DNA from: an uncultured Candidatus Melainabacteria bacterium | GTDB lineage: Bacteria; Cyanobacteriota; Vampirovibrionia; Gastranaerophilales; Gastranaerophilaceae | Assembly (NCBI GenBank): GCA_934700385.1 | Contig: CAKUXO010000008.1 | Span: 1 to 64,000 of the forward strand | DNA: 64,000 nt | Direction: 5' to 3' | Part shown: in pieces, positions 51,194 to 60,269 of the stretch | How the letters are laid out: every line of letters begins with the position of its first letter | Numbering within the stretch: the first letter of the stretch is position 1 | The notes under the pieces: generated by a model | The model's database searches: none | Told to the model about the DNA's origin: nothing | Seen by the model: the letters and a program-made list of their open reading frames with translations, nothing else | Translations under genes and position numbers: made by a program

Positions 51194-51931
51194 ATGAAAA
51201 TAGCAGTTATATCTGATATCCACGCAAACCCTGAAGCATTTAATAAGGTTTTAGATGACATTAATCTTTTTAATCCTGATATGATTTTTTGTTTGGGAGA
51301 TTTGATTTTAGCGGGTTATAACCCTAATAAAGTTTTAGATGAAATTTTTAAATTAAAAGAAAAATATCAAAATAATTTTATTATAATTCAAGGTAATACT
51401 GATAAAATGGTTGCTAATTGCACGCCTGAGCTTCTTTCAAAAACAAAAGAGATGTTTAGATGTATGGGTTATTCTCTTGAAGAAGATGTTAAAATTACAG
51501 ATAAAAAATATATTGATTTTGTGAAAAATTTAAAAGAAAAAGAAAATTTAACCGTTAACGGCTTAAAAATTGAACTTGTCCATGGTTCACCAAGAAATCA
51601 AAGCGAAAACATTTATCCTGATTTAGCTAATGATGAAGTTGAAAAAATGGTTGAAAACAGTGACGCTGACTTAATTTTATGTGGACATACCCACATTCCT
51701 TGCGGCTATAGCTTAAAATCAGGTAAAACCGTTGTAAACGTGGGTTCTGTTGGTAGGTCAATGACAAAAGACAAAATGCCGATTTATCTTCAAATAACGA
51801 TAGATAAAGATGGAAAATTTTTCATTGAACATAAAGTTGTTAAATATGACAATGAACTGGTAGCAAAGCACATTTTATCAAGAGGATTTAATTATTGTGA
51901 AGAACTTGCAAAAATGTATTTGCCTGAATAA
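51194..51931 (+). CDS. metallophosphoesterase (YfcE-like)
   Basis: 245 aa. Calcineurin-like phosphoesterase with complete metal motifs: SDIHANPEA (D8, H10), LGDLILAG, GNTDKM, ELVHGSP and CGHTHIP. The substrate cannot be named: small YfcE-like phosphodiesterases act on cyclic dinucleotides or model phosphodiesters. It lies between two glycosyltransferase genes, with SD GAGGAG upstream. Its 3' end overlaps the next gene by 35 bp. Confidence 0.92.
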   Translation: MKIAVISDIHANPEAFNKVLDDINLFNPDMIFCLGDLILAGYNPNKVLDEIFKLKEKYQNNFIIIQGNTDKMVANCTPELLSKTKEMFRCMGYSLEEDVKITDKKYIDFVKNLKEKENLTVNGLKIELVHGSPRNQSENIYPDLANDEVEKMVENSDADLILCGHTHIPCGYSLKSGKTVVNVGSVGRSMTKDKMPIYLQITIDKDGKFFIEHKVVKYDNELVAKHILSRGFNYCEELAKMYLPE

Positions 51932-53846
51932 ACCGCTTATTTTTTGTATTATAGCTGGTTTTCTTTTTGTCTTATTTTTTTTAAGACACTATTTAAATTC
52001 TTTTTATTTTCAAAATGACCTGAATAAAATTTCTTTTAACCTTGAAAGTTCTTATAAAGGTGAGGGGTTTATTTGTTTTGAGGGAAAATGCGATGTTTTA
52101 AATTATGAAAACGGGGTTTATTTTTATAAACTCAATTCAACAAAACCAATTTTTTATAATGGGGAAATTAACAGTTTTGAAATTCTTTCAAAAGACGAAA
52201 CCCTATTTCAAAATGCTAAATCTTTAGGAATTTTTTTAGGGAATAATTTTATAAAAAAAGATAAAGACAAGTTTCATTTTAATAAAATAAAACTTCAAAA
52301 TGAAACTTTTTATAAAACAAAAATTCAAATTAAAAACAATAAAACGTTTTTACAAAAAGCAGGGCTTTATTTTGAAAGTTTATTTAATAATTGGTATTTT
52401 TATTTAATTAGCTATATTTTAATTTTAATTTATTTGAATTTATATCAAGGTCGCTTTGATTTTAAAATAAAATATCCGATTATAATTATTTTAACAATTG
52501 GTTTATTTTTAAGATTATCTCACATTGATTTTGTTCCTTTTTGGAATGATGAACTTTATGTTTTAACTAAAATTTTTAATAACAATTTTAATATTTTTTC
52601 TAATTGTTTTAATGACGCAGGAAATCCGCCATTATTTTTTATTTTGGCTAATTTTTGGTTGTTATTTTTTAATAAAAGCATTTTTTCAATTCGCTTTTTA
52701 AGTGTAATTTTAGGATTAGTTCAAATAGGAAGCATTTATTTTATTTTAAATAAAGTTATAGATAAAAAAGCTGCGATTTTAGCTTCTTTTTTAAGTGCGA
52801 TTAATATTTTTATTATTGTTGAATCGAATGAAATTAGAAGTTATATTTTATCTATGAGCCTAGTTTTATGGGGCGGATATTGGTTTTATAAACTTTTAAA
52901 AGATTTTTCAAATAAAAATTTAATTATTTATTTAATTTTTTCAAGTCTTTTAATAAATTGTCATTACTATTGCATTTTCTTTGTTTTGGCTAATTTTATT
53001 TTAGGATGTTTTCTTTTTAAAAATAATAAAAAGAAATTTATTTTAGGAAATTTTATTTCTTTTTTAACATTTTTACCTTATTTTTTAAACACTTTTTTAT
53101 TAAAATCTTTAGATAATAATTTTAACACTTGGCTTGAAAAACCAAGTTTAGATTTAATTTATAGTCACATTATTTTTTATTTTGGAAATATTTTCTTTTT
53201 TATTTTAACAATTATTTTTTGCGTTTTTGTTTTTCAAAAACTTAAAAACAAAGAAAAAAATATCTTTTTATATAACGTTTATGTTATTTCTTTAAGTTTT
53301 GTTTTTGCATTTTTAATTTCAATTTTTGTTAAACCAATTCTTTTTGAAAGATATTTTTGTATTTTCTTGCCGTTATTAATAATTAACACAACGATTTTAA
53401 TTTTAGCTGAATATAATTTTAAAATTAAATTTTTAATTCCATTTTTGGTTTTTCTTTTTTCAATTAATATGCCAAAATATGAAAATTACAATCTTTTTAG
53501 TAATATCAGCCAAGTGGCGCAATTTTATGGTTATGATGTTAAATATAATGAAAATAAAGAAAATTATTTTATAACTCCAGATTTTATTGATTACGTAAAA
53601 TATTACCCATTTATTGATAAAACAAAAACAATCGTTTCAAACTATGGAGTTCGAGAAGATGTTAATTTAATGAAGTTTTATTTAAGCCAAGTTAAAGAAG
53701 CTAAAAAAGAGATTGTTTTTTATCTACCTGAAATATGTATGAATTCTAAAATAAAATTTATGAAAGACAATAAGAACATAAAAATCAGAAAATTTGAAAC
53801 AAATATGGTTCCGATTTATAAAATTTATATTACAAAAAATTTATGA
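51897..53846 (+). CDS. second GT39/PMT-like polytopic glycosyltransferase
   Basis: 649 aa, paralogous to the protein at 49085-51178, with the same order of motifs: DFVPFWNDELYVLT, DAGNPPLFFILANF, and ESNEIRSYILSMSL. About 11-12 membrane helices and a similar membrane-embedded N-terminal beta-rich domain (residues about 40-150). The start is GTG at 51897 with SD AGAGGA 10 nt upstream, giving a 35-bp overlap with the phosphoesterase. The pair suggests modification of a lipid-linked or cell-surface polymer. Confidence 0.85.
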   Translation: MKNLQKCICLNKPLIFCIIAGFLFVLFFLRHYLNSFYFQNDLNKISFNLESSYKGEGFICFEGKCDVLNYENGVYFYKLNSTKPIFYNGEINSFEILSKDETLFQNAKSLGIFLGNNFIKKDKDKFHFNKIKLQNETFYKTKIQIKNNKTFLQKAGLYFESLFNNWYFYLISYILILIYLNLYQGRFDFKIKYPIIIILTIGLFLRLSHIDFVPFWNDELYVLTKIFNNNFNIFSNCFNDAGNPPLFFILANFWLLFFNKSIFSIRFLSVILGLVQIGSIYFILNKVIDKKAAILASFLSAINIFIIVESNEIRSYILSMSLVLWGGYWFYKLLKDFSNKNLIIYLIFSSLLINCHYYCIFFVLANFILGCFLFKNNKKKFILGNFISFLTFLPYFLNTFLLKSLDNNFNTWLEKPSLDLIYSHIIFYFGNIFFFILTIIFCVFVFQKLKNKEKNIFLYNVYVISLSFVFAFLISIFVKPILFERYFCIFLPLLIINTTILILAEYNFKIKFLIPFLVFLFSINMPKYENYNLFSNISQVAQFYGYDVKYNENKENYFITPDFIDYVKYYPFIDKTKTIVSNYGVREDVNLMKFYLSQVKEAKKEIVFYLPEICMNSKIKFMKDNKNIKIRKFETNMVPIYKIYITKNL

Positions 53847-53879
53847 TAAAATAATAAAAAAACAAAGAGGATTTTAAAA

Positions 53880-55028
53880 ATGGCAAGTTTAGAAACAATG
53901 CACCAAAACGCCCTAACTCAATATGAAAATAAAAATTTAGATGAAGCGCTTAAAATATATGAAGATATAATCAAATTAAATCCTGCCGATGAAGTTGCGC
54001 TTTCTTGCGTTATGGATATTTATCTTGAAAAGGGAGATAAATTTAACTATTACCTTTCAAGAGCTAATGTAAACATCGCTCAATCTAAACTTGAATATGC
54101 CATTAATGACACGAAAAAGGCACTTGAATTAAATTTAGATAACATTGACGCAAGAAGAAAACTTGCAAGATTATATAAAATCAACAAAAAAAATCTTAAA
54201 TCAATTGATGAATTTTTAAGAATTCTTGAACTAAGCCCAAAAGAATATGATGTTTATTTTGAACTTGTTGATTTATATATGAAAGAAGGAAGTATTGAAA
54301 GTGCTGTATCTATTGCAAAACAAGGCTTATCACACTTTAGTGACAGTAAAGATATGAAAAATATGCTTGCTCAAATTTATTTTAAGGCAAACGATTTAAA
54401 ATCTGCGCTTGAAGTTGTTGAAGATGAATTTTTAAGAATTAAACTTTTACTTCAAGATGAACAAAATGAAAAAGCACTTGAACTGTTAAAAAAATATAAC
54501 CCTAACAATCTTGATGACCTAGGCAAGGTGAATTATCATATTTTGATGGCACAATATTTTTATAACATAAATGAATTTGATAAATCGCTTGATGAAATTG
54601 AAAACTATTCAAAACTTGCTTCTAAAGACGCTTTATCTTTTCAAATGAAAGCACTTAACTATGAAGGTAAAGAAGATGATTTCAATGCTCATCTTAATTG
54701 GGGCTTTTGTTATAAAACTCAAGGAAAAACGGATGACGCCATTGTTGAATTCACAAATGCGTATAACATAAATCAAAAAAATAAAACCGCTTTAATTGAA
54801 CTAGCAAAACTTTATCAACAAAATAAAGAAAAATTTGTTTCAATAGAATTTTGGCAAAAGGCTTATGATATAGATAAAGACCCTGAAGCTAAAGAGGTTC
54901 TTGCAGAATTTTATTATTCAGAAGGAAATTTTGAAAAAGCGCAAGAATTTGGAAAAAATGTTGAAAAACAAGAAGAAAATTACGTTGGACTTATAGATAG
55001 AATTATGGCTTTTTTCAGCAAAAACTAA
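53880..55028 (+). CDS. TPR-repeat protein
   Basis: 382 aa, cytoplasmic, no signal. At least eight tetratricopeptide units, for example ALTQYENKNLDEALKIYEDI, YAINDTKKALELNLDNIDAR, LKSIDEFLRILELSPKEYDV, GKTDDAIVEFTNAYNINQKN and SIEFWQKAYDIDKDPEAKEV. TPRs bind partner proteins; the partner is unknown. SD (AGAGGAT) upstream. Probably in the operon with the glycosyltransferases, 34 bp after the second, and might scaffold an envelope assembly. Confidence 0.88.
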   Translation: MASLETMHQNALTQYENKNLDEALKIYEDIIKLNPADEVALSCVMDIYLEKGDKFNYYLSRANVNIAQSKLEYAINDTKKALELNLDNIDARRKLARLYKINKKNLKSIDEFLRILELSPKEYDVYFELVDLYMKEGSIESAVSIAKQGLSHFSDSKDMKNMLAQIYFKANDLKSALEVVEDEFLRIKLLLQDEQNEKALELLKKYNPNNLDDLGKVNYHILMAQYFYNINEFDKSLDEIENYSKLASKDALSFQMKALNYEGKEDDFNAHLNWGFCYKTQGKTDDAIVEFTNAYNINQKNKTALIELAKLYQQNKEKFVSIEFWQKAYDIDKDPEAKEVLAEFYYSEGNFEKAQEFGKNVEKQEENYVGLIDRIMAFFSKN

Positions 55029-55043
55029 TTAAAAAGGTTAAAA

Positions 55044-55199
55044 ATGAACAAGAACTTTCAAAATCAATCAAACAATCAAAATTTATCTAATTTTGAAGTT
55101 AAATTGCAAAAAATGAAAAGCACCTTAACTGACCAAGAAAAATGCAAAGAAATTGCAAGAAAATTAGTCGATTACATTTCTCAAAACCAAAAATCCTAA
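55044..55199 (+). CDS. small 51-residue hypothetical protein
   Basis: 51 aa: a polar Asn/Gln-rich N-terminus, then a helical stretch with KLQKMKSTLTDQEKCKEIAR and LVDYISQN. SD AAAAGG lies 5-6 nt upstream of the ATG, 15 bp after the TPR gene stop. It fits as the last gene of the operon and ends with a 4-bp convergent overlap with the next gene. No homology recognised. A real start, frame and spacing make it plausible. Confidence 0.6.
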   Translation: MNKNFQNQSNNQNLSNFEVKLQKMKSTLTDQEKCKEIARKLVDYISQNQKS

Positions 55200-56143
55200 C
55201 TTTTCATTTTTTCAATTTTAAGCAAAGTTTGATTTAAGTTTTTAAAAATCATATTAAGTTCGTATGATTTCATTTTTTCACCTTCAAAACTTGCATATTC
55301 ACCCATTGGAATACCCATGTATTTGTTTTTATTTATATGTTGATATTTTTTAACAAATAATGCGCTTGCTGTTGCCCTATTTTTAAAGTTGAAACTTTGA
55401 ATATTAAAATGATTTTTAATAATTTCATCACTTTCTTGACAAATTTGAGTTTTATCGGCGTCAGTTGTAATACTTGGCGTCATTTCAATATCGCCTTTTG
55501 CTTCAATTATCATTTTAATTTTTGATAACAATTTTAATAAATCATCATAAATTAAATCATATTTTGAAAAATCGCTTGAAGTTATAATTAAAACATTTTC
55601 TAAAAGCGAGATTTTAGCATTTGTTTGAACCTTAGACAATTCTTTTTTAATTTTAGATAAAACCATCAAATTAATTTTATCTTTTTGAATTTGAGAATTA
55701 TTTTTAGATAAATAATCTATAGATAAACAAATTGAAAAATGTTTAATTTCATCAAATTGAGATAAATATTCTTGTTTTGCTTTTTTAACTGTTTTTTGCC
55801 TTTGTTTTTCAAGCTCGACATCATGTTTATTTAATATATCGGCTTCAATTTTATCTGCAACATAATACAGAAACGTTAATGGAATTATAGCTAAAAATAA
55901 ATCCAATCCTGTTTTTAAATATATTTGATATGAGCTATCATTTGGATTTAAAAACGTTGCTAAAGGTGAAAAAATTGTTCTACCGTATTCTAAAACAAAT
56001 TCGCTTGACATGACTCCAAGCCAAAAAATTAAATAAGTGCCGCCTAAAATTAAAGATAGAAAAATTGAAGCGGTTATATATTTTCTGACGTTTCTAAATA
56101 AATCGTTAATCTGGATTGAATACAAATCTTTTGTGTATATCAT
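55196..56143 (-). CDS. membrane-anchored protein with an unidentified C-terminal domain
   Basis: 315 aa from the preferred start at 56143 (SD GAGGG 5 nt upstream; an in-frame ATG 13 codons earlier at 56182 lacks one). Two membrane helices at about 25-50 and 75-95 precede a charged linker (KQRQKTVKKAKQEYL) and a soluble domain of about 200 residues, beginning HFSICLSIDYLSKN and including ENVLIITSSDFSKYD. The order faintly recalls class III nucleotide cyclases (beta strand at D-x-D position, later helix), but the metal-binding Asp pair is not evident, so it may be a degenerate relative or something else. Confidence 0.65.
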   Translation of the reverse strand: MIYTKDLYSIQINDLFRNVRKYITASIFLSLILGGTYLIFWLGVMSSEFVLEYGRTIFSPLATFLNPNDSSYQIYLKTGLDLFLAIIPLTFLYYVADKIEADILNKHDVELEKQRQKTVKKAKQEYLSQFDEIKHFSICLSIDYLSKNNSQIQKDKINLMVLSKIKKELSKVQTNAKISLLENVLIITSSDFSKYDLIYDDLLKLLSKIKMIIEAKGDIEMTPSITTDADKTQICQESDEIIKNHFNIQSFNFKNRATASALFVKKYQHINKNKYMGIPMGEYASFEGEKMKSYELNMIFKNLNQTLLKIEKMKS

Positions 56144-56254
56144 AAAAACCCTCGTTATTTCCCCACATGTTTTTAAAAACATTTTTTGATGAAAAATTGC
56201 GTTTTTATAAGTTGATTTGTAAAGTTTTATTAATAAATCACTAATTAACCCAAT

Positions 56255-56276
56255 AAAAAAGCGCCCCTGCGGGCGC
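56255..56276 (-). terminator. intrinsic terminator of gatA
   Basis: On the minus strand GCGCCC (complement of 56271-56276) pairs with GGGCGC (complement of 56261-56266), followed by U6 (A 56255-56260). Confidence 0.9.
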
Positions 56277-56288
56277 TTTAATTATAAA

Positions 56289-57749
56289 CTAAATATTTGG
56301 TCTTTCATTAAATATCATAAGTTCTTGTTCTAATGCGTAAGCGCTTTGAAGCAAGGTCATTTCATCTAATTTTTTACCGATAATTTGAATACCAATTGGC
56401 ATACCGTCTTTATCAAAACCACAAGGCATTGAAAGAGCAGGTGAACCAACAAGGTTAGATGAAATTGTTGCGATATCTGTTAAATACATTTCTAATGGAT
56501 TATTTGCTTTTGAATTTAAGTCAAAAGCAGTCGTTGGACAAGTTGGAGATACTAAGATATCAACTTCTTTGAATGCTTTTTCAAAATCATTAGCAATTAA
56601 TCTTCTTAATTGTTGAGCTTTTTTATAATAAGCGTCATAATATCCGCTTGAAAGCGCATAAGTTCCAAGCATTATTCTTCTTTTAACTTCAGGGCCAAAG
56701 CCTTGAGCTCTTGTTTTACAATACATATCTAAAAGATTTTCGCAACCTTCAGCTCTATAGCCATATCTAACGCCATCAAAACGAGCTAGGTTTGAGCTTG
56801 CTTCTGCTGTTGCAACAATATAATAAACGCCGATTGAGTGTTTTAACAATGGAAGTGAAATTTCTTTAATTTCAGCACCCATTTTTTCATAAACTTTAAC
56901 CGCGTTTTCAATGCTCTTTTTAACGTCTTCATTAACGCCATCAGCCATTAATTCTTTTATAACGCCAACTTTTAAACCTTTAGCGCCTTTATTTAAGTTA
57001 GAAGAAATGTTACCCACTTCAAGATTTAATGATGTTGAATCTTTTGTGTCATGACCTGCTATAGCTTCATAAAGATATGTAACATCTTCAATACTTTTAC
57101 CAAAAGGTCCGATTTGATCTAAAGATGAAGCAAAAGCAATTAAACCAAAACGAGAAACTCTGCCATAAGTTGGTTTGAAGCCAACAATACCACAAAATGA
57201 AGCTGGTAAGCGGATTGATCCACCTGTATCTGAACCTAATGAAAGAGTTACTTCGCTTGCACTAACGCTTGCAGCAGAACCACCAGAAGAACCCCCAGGG
57301 ACTTTATTTAAGTTATATGGGTTTTTAACATTTCTAAAGTATGAGTTTTCATTACTTGAACCCATCGCAAACTCGTCTAGGTTTGCTTTTCCTAAAATAG
57401 GAACAAGGTTTTCTTTTAATTTTGTTGTAATAGTAGCGTCATAAGGTGAAACAAAGTTTTCTAAAATTTTAGATGAGCATGTTGTTTTTGAACCAATCAT
57501 GTTCATATTATCTTTTAGAGCAGTAGGAATACCTGCTAACATAGGGATATCTTCACCTTTAGCGATTTTTTCATCTACTTTTTTAGCTGTTTCAATTGCA
57601 GAATCAAAAGTTGTTGAATTAAAAGTTCCAAGTGTAGAATCAAGTTTTTCAATTCTTTCAATTGAAGCTTTTGTAAGTTCAAGTGCGCTTATTTCTTTAT
57701 TTATAAGGGCTTTATGTTGTTCAACTGCGGTCTTTTTCAACAATTCCAT
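56289..57749 (-). CDS. gatA: Asp-tRNA(Asn)/Glu-tRNA(Gln) amidotransferase subunit A
   Basis: 486 aa. Glutaminase/amidase subunit of the GatCAB complex that converts Glu-tRNA(Gln) to Gln-tRNA(Gln). The amidase-signature Ser-cis-Ser-Lys triad is complete: K79 (TALKDN), S154 (PGGSSGGSAAS) and S178 (SDTGGSIRLP), at the same positions as in the staphylococcal enzyme. SD GAGG is 7 nt upstream. gatB and gatC are not adjacent. Divergent from yraN across 42 bp. Confidence 0.97.
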   Translation of the reverse strand: MELLKKTAVEQHKALINKEISALELTKASIERIEKLDSTLGTFNSTTFDSAIETAKKVDEKIAKGEDIPMLAGIPTALKDNMNMIGSKTTCSSKILENFVSPYDATITTKLKENLVPILGKANLDEFAMGSSNENSYFRNVKNPYNLNKVPGGSSGGSAASVSASEVTLSLGSDTGGSIRLPASFCGIVGFKPTYGRVSRFGLIAFASSLDQIGPFGKSIEDVTYLYEAIAGHDTKDSTSLNLEVGNISSNLNKGAKGLKVGVIKELMADGVNEDVKKSIENAVKVYEKMGAEIKEISLPLLKHSIGVYYIVATAEASSNLARFDGVRYGYRAEGCENLLDMYCKTRAQGFGPEVKRRIMLGTYALSSGYYDAYYKKAQQLRRLIANDFEKAFKEVDILVSPTCPTTAFDLNSKANNPLEMYLTDIATISSNLVGSPALSMPCGFDKDGMPIGIQIIGKKLDEMTLLQSAYALEQELMIFNERPNI

Positions 57750-57779
57750 TTTTTTACCTCATCTTGATTATATTTATCA

Positions 57780-57785
57780 TAAAAT
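57780..57785 (+). promoter_or_regulatory. -10 box of yraN, possibly leaderless
   Basis: TAAAAT ends exactly 6 nt before the yraN ATG at 57792; there is no SD and no good -35 (the region is shared with the divergent gatA promoter). Confidence 0.35.
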
Positions 57786-57791
57786 AATTGT

Positions 57792-58154
57792 ATGACAAAT
57801 AAAGCAATTGGTAAATATGGCGAAGAACTTGCAAAAAATTTCTTAATAAAAAAAGGGTTTAAAATTTTAGAAATGAATTATCATTATTCTAAAATGGCAG
57901 AAATTGATATTATTGCTTCAAAAGATAACATTCTTCATTTTGTTGAAGTTAAAACAAGAACACAAACTTTCTTTGGGGCACCCATTGAAGCAATTACAAA
58001 GAAAAAATTAAACTCAATTTTTCAATGCGGAAATTTTTATTTACAAAACTCAAAAATTAAATATAAAAAATTTCAAATTGATTTTGTTGGAATAATTTTA
58101 TCTAAAAACAATGAACCAAAAATTGATTTTTTAGAAAATTTATCTTTATATTAA
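57792..58154 (+). CDS. YraN family protein (UPF0102)
   Basis: 120 aa. Restriction-endonuclease-like fold: GKYGEELAKNFLIKKGFKIL, then the catalytic-type EIDIIA and FVEVKTR motifs (D...E-x-K). Nuclease activity is presumed, possibly on RNA or Holliday-type junctions; the role in the cell is not settled. Complete, typical length. No SD before the ATG, see the -10 box at 57780-57785. Followed by two hairpins. Confidence 0.93.
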   Translation: MTNKAIGKYGEELAKNFLIKKGFKILEMNYHYSKMAEIDIIASKDNILHFVEVKTRTQTFFGAPIEAITKKKLNSIFQCGNFYLQNSKIKYKKFQIDFVGIILSKNNEPKIDFLENLSLY

Positions 58155-58181
58155 AAAAGACTGCAAGTTAACTTGCAGTCT
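58153..58181 (-). terminator. palindromic terminator of the SLH gene
   Basis: 58158-58181 is a perfect 24-nt palindrome (AGACTGCAAGTT and its complement). On the minus strand it is followed by U6, and it lies 35 bp beyond the SLH gene stop. Confidence 0.8.
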
Positions 58182-58182
58182 G

Positions 58183-58214
58183 AAATCCTTTCAACTATAG
58201 GATTTTTATTTTTA
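58183..58214 (+). terminator. intrinsic terminator of yraN
   Basis: AAATCCT (58183-58189) pairs with AGGATTT (58199-58205), followed by a T-rich run (TTATTTTTAT). Confidence 0.55.
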
Positions 58215-58215
58215 T

Positions 58216-60084
58216 CTATTGACCAAAGGCAATAGTAATTTTTTCTTTTGGATTTACTTTTGAAATAGGCATTCCTGATGGGTCAACAAGATAGCTAATT
58301 TCATCACCTGTTGTTTGGAATAAGCCCATTGTGCCTGATAATGCTGTTCTTGTTAAGTCAACAGGGGCTTTGAAAGCTGTTTTGATACCATCTTGATAAC
58401 TTCTACCTGCGGCTTTAAATTTACCGCCTAATAATTCAGAAGTACCAACACCTGTTTGATCTAAGAATGCTTCAGCAGCATTTGAAACACCAATTGCAGC
58501 ACCACCAATTGTTCTACCTGCTGTACCGATTAAAGAACCTGTCCAAGTGAATGGCAATTGAACAAGTCTTAAAAGACCATTGATTTCTTTTTGTCTTTCA
58601 ACACGAGCAGTTAAGATTTGTTTTGGTAATTGGGCTTTGCAACCGTCACAGTTGATTATTTCATTAAATGATAATCTGATTTTACCTTCGCAATTTTTAG
58701 TTGGACGAATTACTTCAGTTACTTTACCACGAACAGTAGAGCCACATGGGAACACTTGTCCATTGATTGTGATTTCACTTGTAGTGGTTGCGCTGAATTG
58801 TTCACCTGCGTTAACATGTTTTGCGTTAACTATGTCATTCATTGTTAATTCAAGAGTTGGAATTGTAACTTTTGTTTCTCTTTCGATGAAAGTTTTTCCG
58901 CCTAAATCTTGTGAAGCTGTTTTTGTAGATTTATCATATCCACCTGCTAGACGCATGCCTTGTAGCATTGAACTTGCTTCAGCACGAGTTGTTTTATCAT
59001 CAGGTCTAATGTAATCTTGGTTTCTTTCATTTTTAAGAGCACCATTTTCAATTGCTTTTGCAACACATTCTCTTGCCCAGCAAGGAACTTTGCCGCCATC
59101 TTTATATTTAGCCAAGATTTGTTCTGCTTTAGCTTCATCCATTGGACAACTTAAGCCTTTAGACATGATTGTAAGAGCTTCTGTTCTTGAGATGTTTTCG
59201 CTTGGGTGGAATTTATTATTTCCTTTACCTTTAATCATGTTTTCAGCAACACCTTTTGAAATATAATCGTGTGCCCAATGATTTCTTGGTACATCTGTAA
59301 ATGTTAAATTGTCACAATTTGAAGTTACATCAAGATTATAACCCTTTACAACCATTGTTGCCATTTCAGCACGTGAAACTTTTCTGTTTGGCTTAAACAT
59401 GCCATCTGGATAACCTTCTAAAACACATTGTTCTGTTAAGCGATTAATATCAGAACTTGCCCAATAGCTATCAAAAACATCAGGATATTTTTGAGCCGTG
59501 ATATCAGCGGCAGCACCAGTGAAACCTAAACAATCACAAGGTTCTTTGGTTACTTTAATAATATCCATGTGAGTTGAAGAACTTACGTTATTTGGTGCGT
59601 CACAATCATATTTAGGGAAGTCTTCAGAGTTAATAACAGGTGCAGCACCGCCTGTTGGGCAACCACATTCAACTGGAACACCCTTATAATTAGGATTTAA
59701 TAATGAATCATTAATCATTGCATTATTATTTTCCTCCCCCACTTGAGTTGTGTTTGAATTTGAATAAATTGCATTTGGGTAAGCGTAAGTTTGTTGGTTT
59801 AAGGGTTTAGATTCAATACAAGGTGCAGCGCCTCCTGTTGGACAGCCACAGTCTGATTTTTGTTCTTGGCATGGTTTACATTTTTTCTTTTTCTTTTCAC
59901 ATGCACAATCTGATTTTTTACATTTTGAACAAGTAGCGTTGTCAGGCGTTACTATTTCTTGAGTGTTTTTATTGCAGCCACAATCTTCATTAACAGGACA
60001 AGCTGCAAAACTCATAGGAACGGTGAGAGCTAATGAGCACAATGAAATTGTTGCGCCTAATAAAAATTTTCTTTTGATAGTCAT
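58216..60084 (-). CDS. SLH-domain cell-envelope protein with Cys-rich N-terminus
   Basis: 622 aa. Signal peptide (KRKFLLGATISLCSLALTVP, ending MSFAA|C, also possibly a poor lipobox). Next come a cysteine-rich stretch with CKKSDCACEKKKKKCKPC and two copies of CGCPTGGAAP plus a related CDCLGFTGAAA. Three SLH repeats (about 200-390) carry GYPDGMFKPNRKVSRAEMAT, FTDVPRNHWAHDYISKGVAE and RPDDKTTRAEASSML. SLH domains bind secondary cell-wall polymers and in diderms attach the outer membrane to peptidoglycan. The C-terminal 250 residues are unrecognised but contain two Cys (CDGC). SD AAAGGAGG gives the start at 60084, not the in-frame ATG at 60105. Confidence 0.85.
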   Translation of the reverse strand: MTIKRKFLLGATISLCSLALTVPMSFAACPVNEDCGCNKNTQEIVTPDNATCSKCKKSDCACEKKKKKCKPCQEQKSDCGCPTGGAAPCIESKPLNQQTYAYPNAIYSNSNTTQVGEENNNAMINDSLLNPNYKGVPVECGCPTGGAAPVINSEDFPKYDCDAPNNVSSSTHMDIIKVTKEPCDCLGFTGAAADITAQKYPDVFDSYWASSDINRLTEQCVLEGYPDGMFKPNRKVSRAEMATMVVKGYNLDVTSNCDNLTFTDVPRNHWAHDYISKGVAENMIKGKGNNKFHPSENISRTEALTIMSKGLSCPMDEAKAEQILAKYKDGGKVPCWARECVAKAIENGALKNERNQDYIRPDDKTTRAEASSMLQGMRLAGGYDKSTKTASQDLGGKTFIERETKVTIPTLELTMNDIVNAKHVNAGEQFSATTTSEITINGQVFPCGSTVRGKVTEVIRPTKNCEGKIRLSFNEIINCDGCKAQLPKQILTARVERQKEINGLLRLVQLPFTWTGSLIGTAGRTIGGAAIGVSNAAEAFLDQTGVGTSELLGGKFKAAGRSYQDGIKTAFKAPVDLTRTALSGTMGLFQTTGDEISYLVDPSGMPISKVNPKEKITIAFGQ

Positions 60085-60122
60085 TTTTCCTCCTTTATGT
60101 TGCATTTTGTTTTCACAAATAA

Positions 60123-60155
60123 AAAACGCAATTTTATGTTAAAATTATGCGTTTT
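60123..60155 (-). promoter_or_regulatory. inverted repeat in the SLH gene leader
   Basis: AAAACGCA (60123-60130) pairs with TGCGTTTT (60148-60155), and ATTTTA with TAAAAT inside it. It lies about 40-70 bp upstream of the SLH start and could be an operator, mRNA-stabilising hairpin or part of an upstream terminator. Confidence 0.35.
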
Positions 60156-60219
60156 ATTAAAAGAGTATTCATTACCAAAAAAGGTTAGACAAAAAGGCAA
60201 TTTTTATTTTTAAACACAA

Positions 60220-60250
60220 AAAGAGGTAAACTAAAAAAGTTTACCTCTTT
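60220..60250 (-). terminator. intrinsic terminator of the phosphorylase gene
   Basis: AAAGAGGTAAACT (60220-60232) is a perfect match to AGTTTACCTCTTT (60238-60250) around AAAAA; on the minus strand the stem runs into a short U tract. Confidence 0.85.
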
Positions 60251-60269
60251 AAATATTCAATTAAAATTA

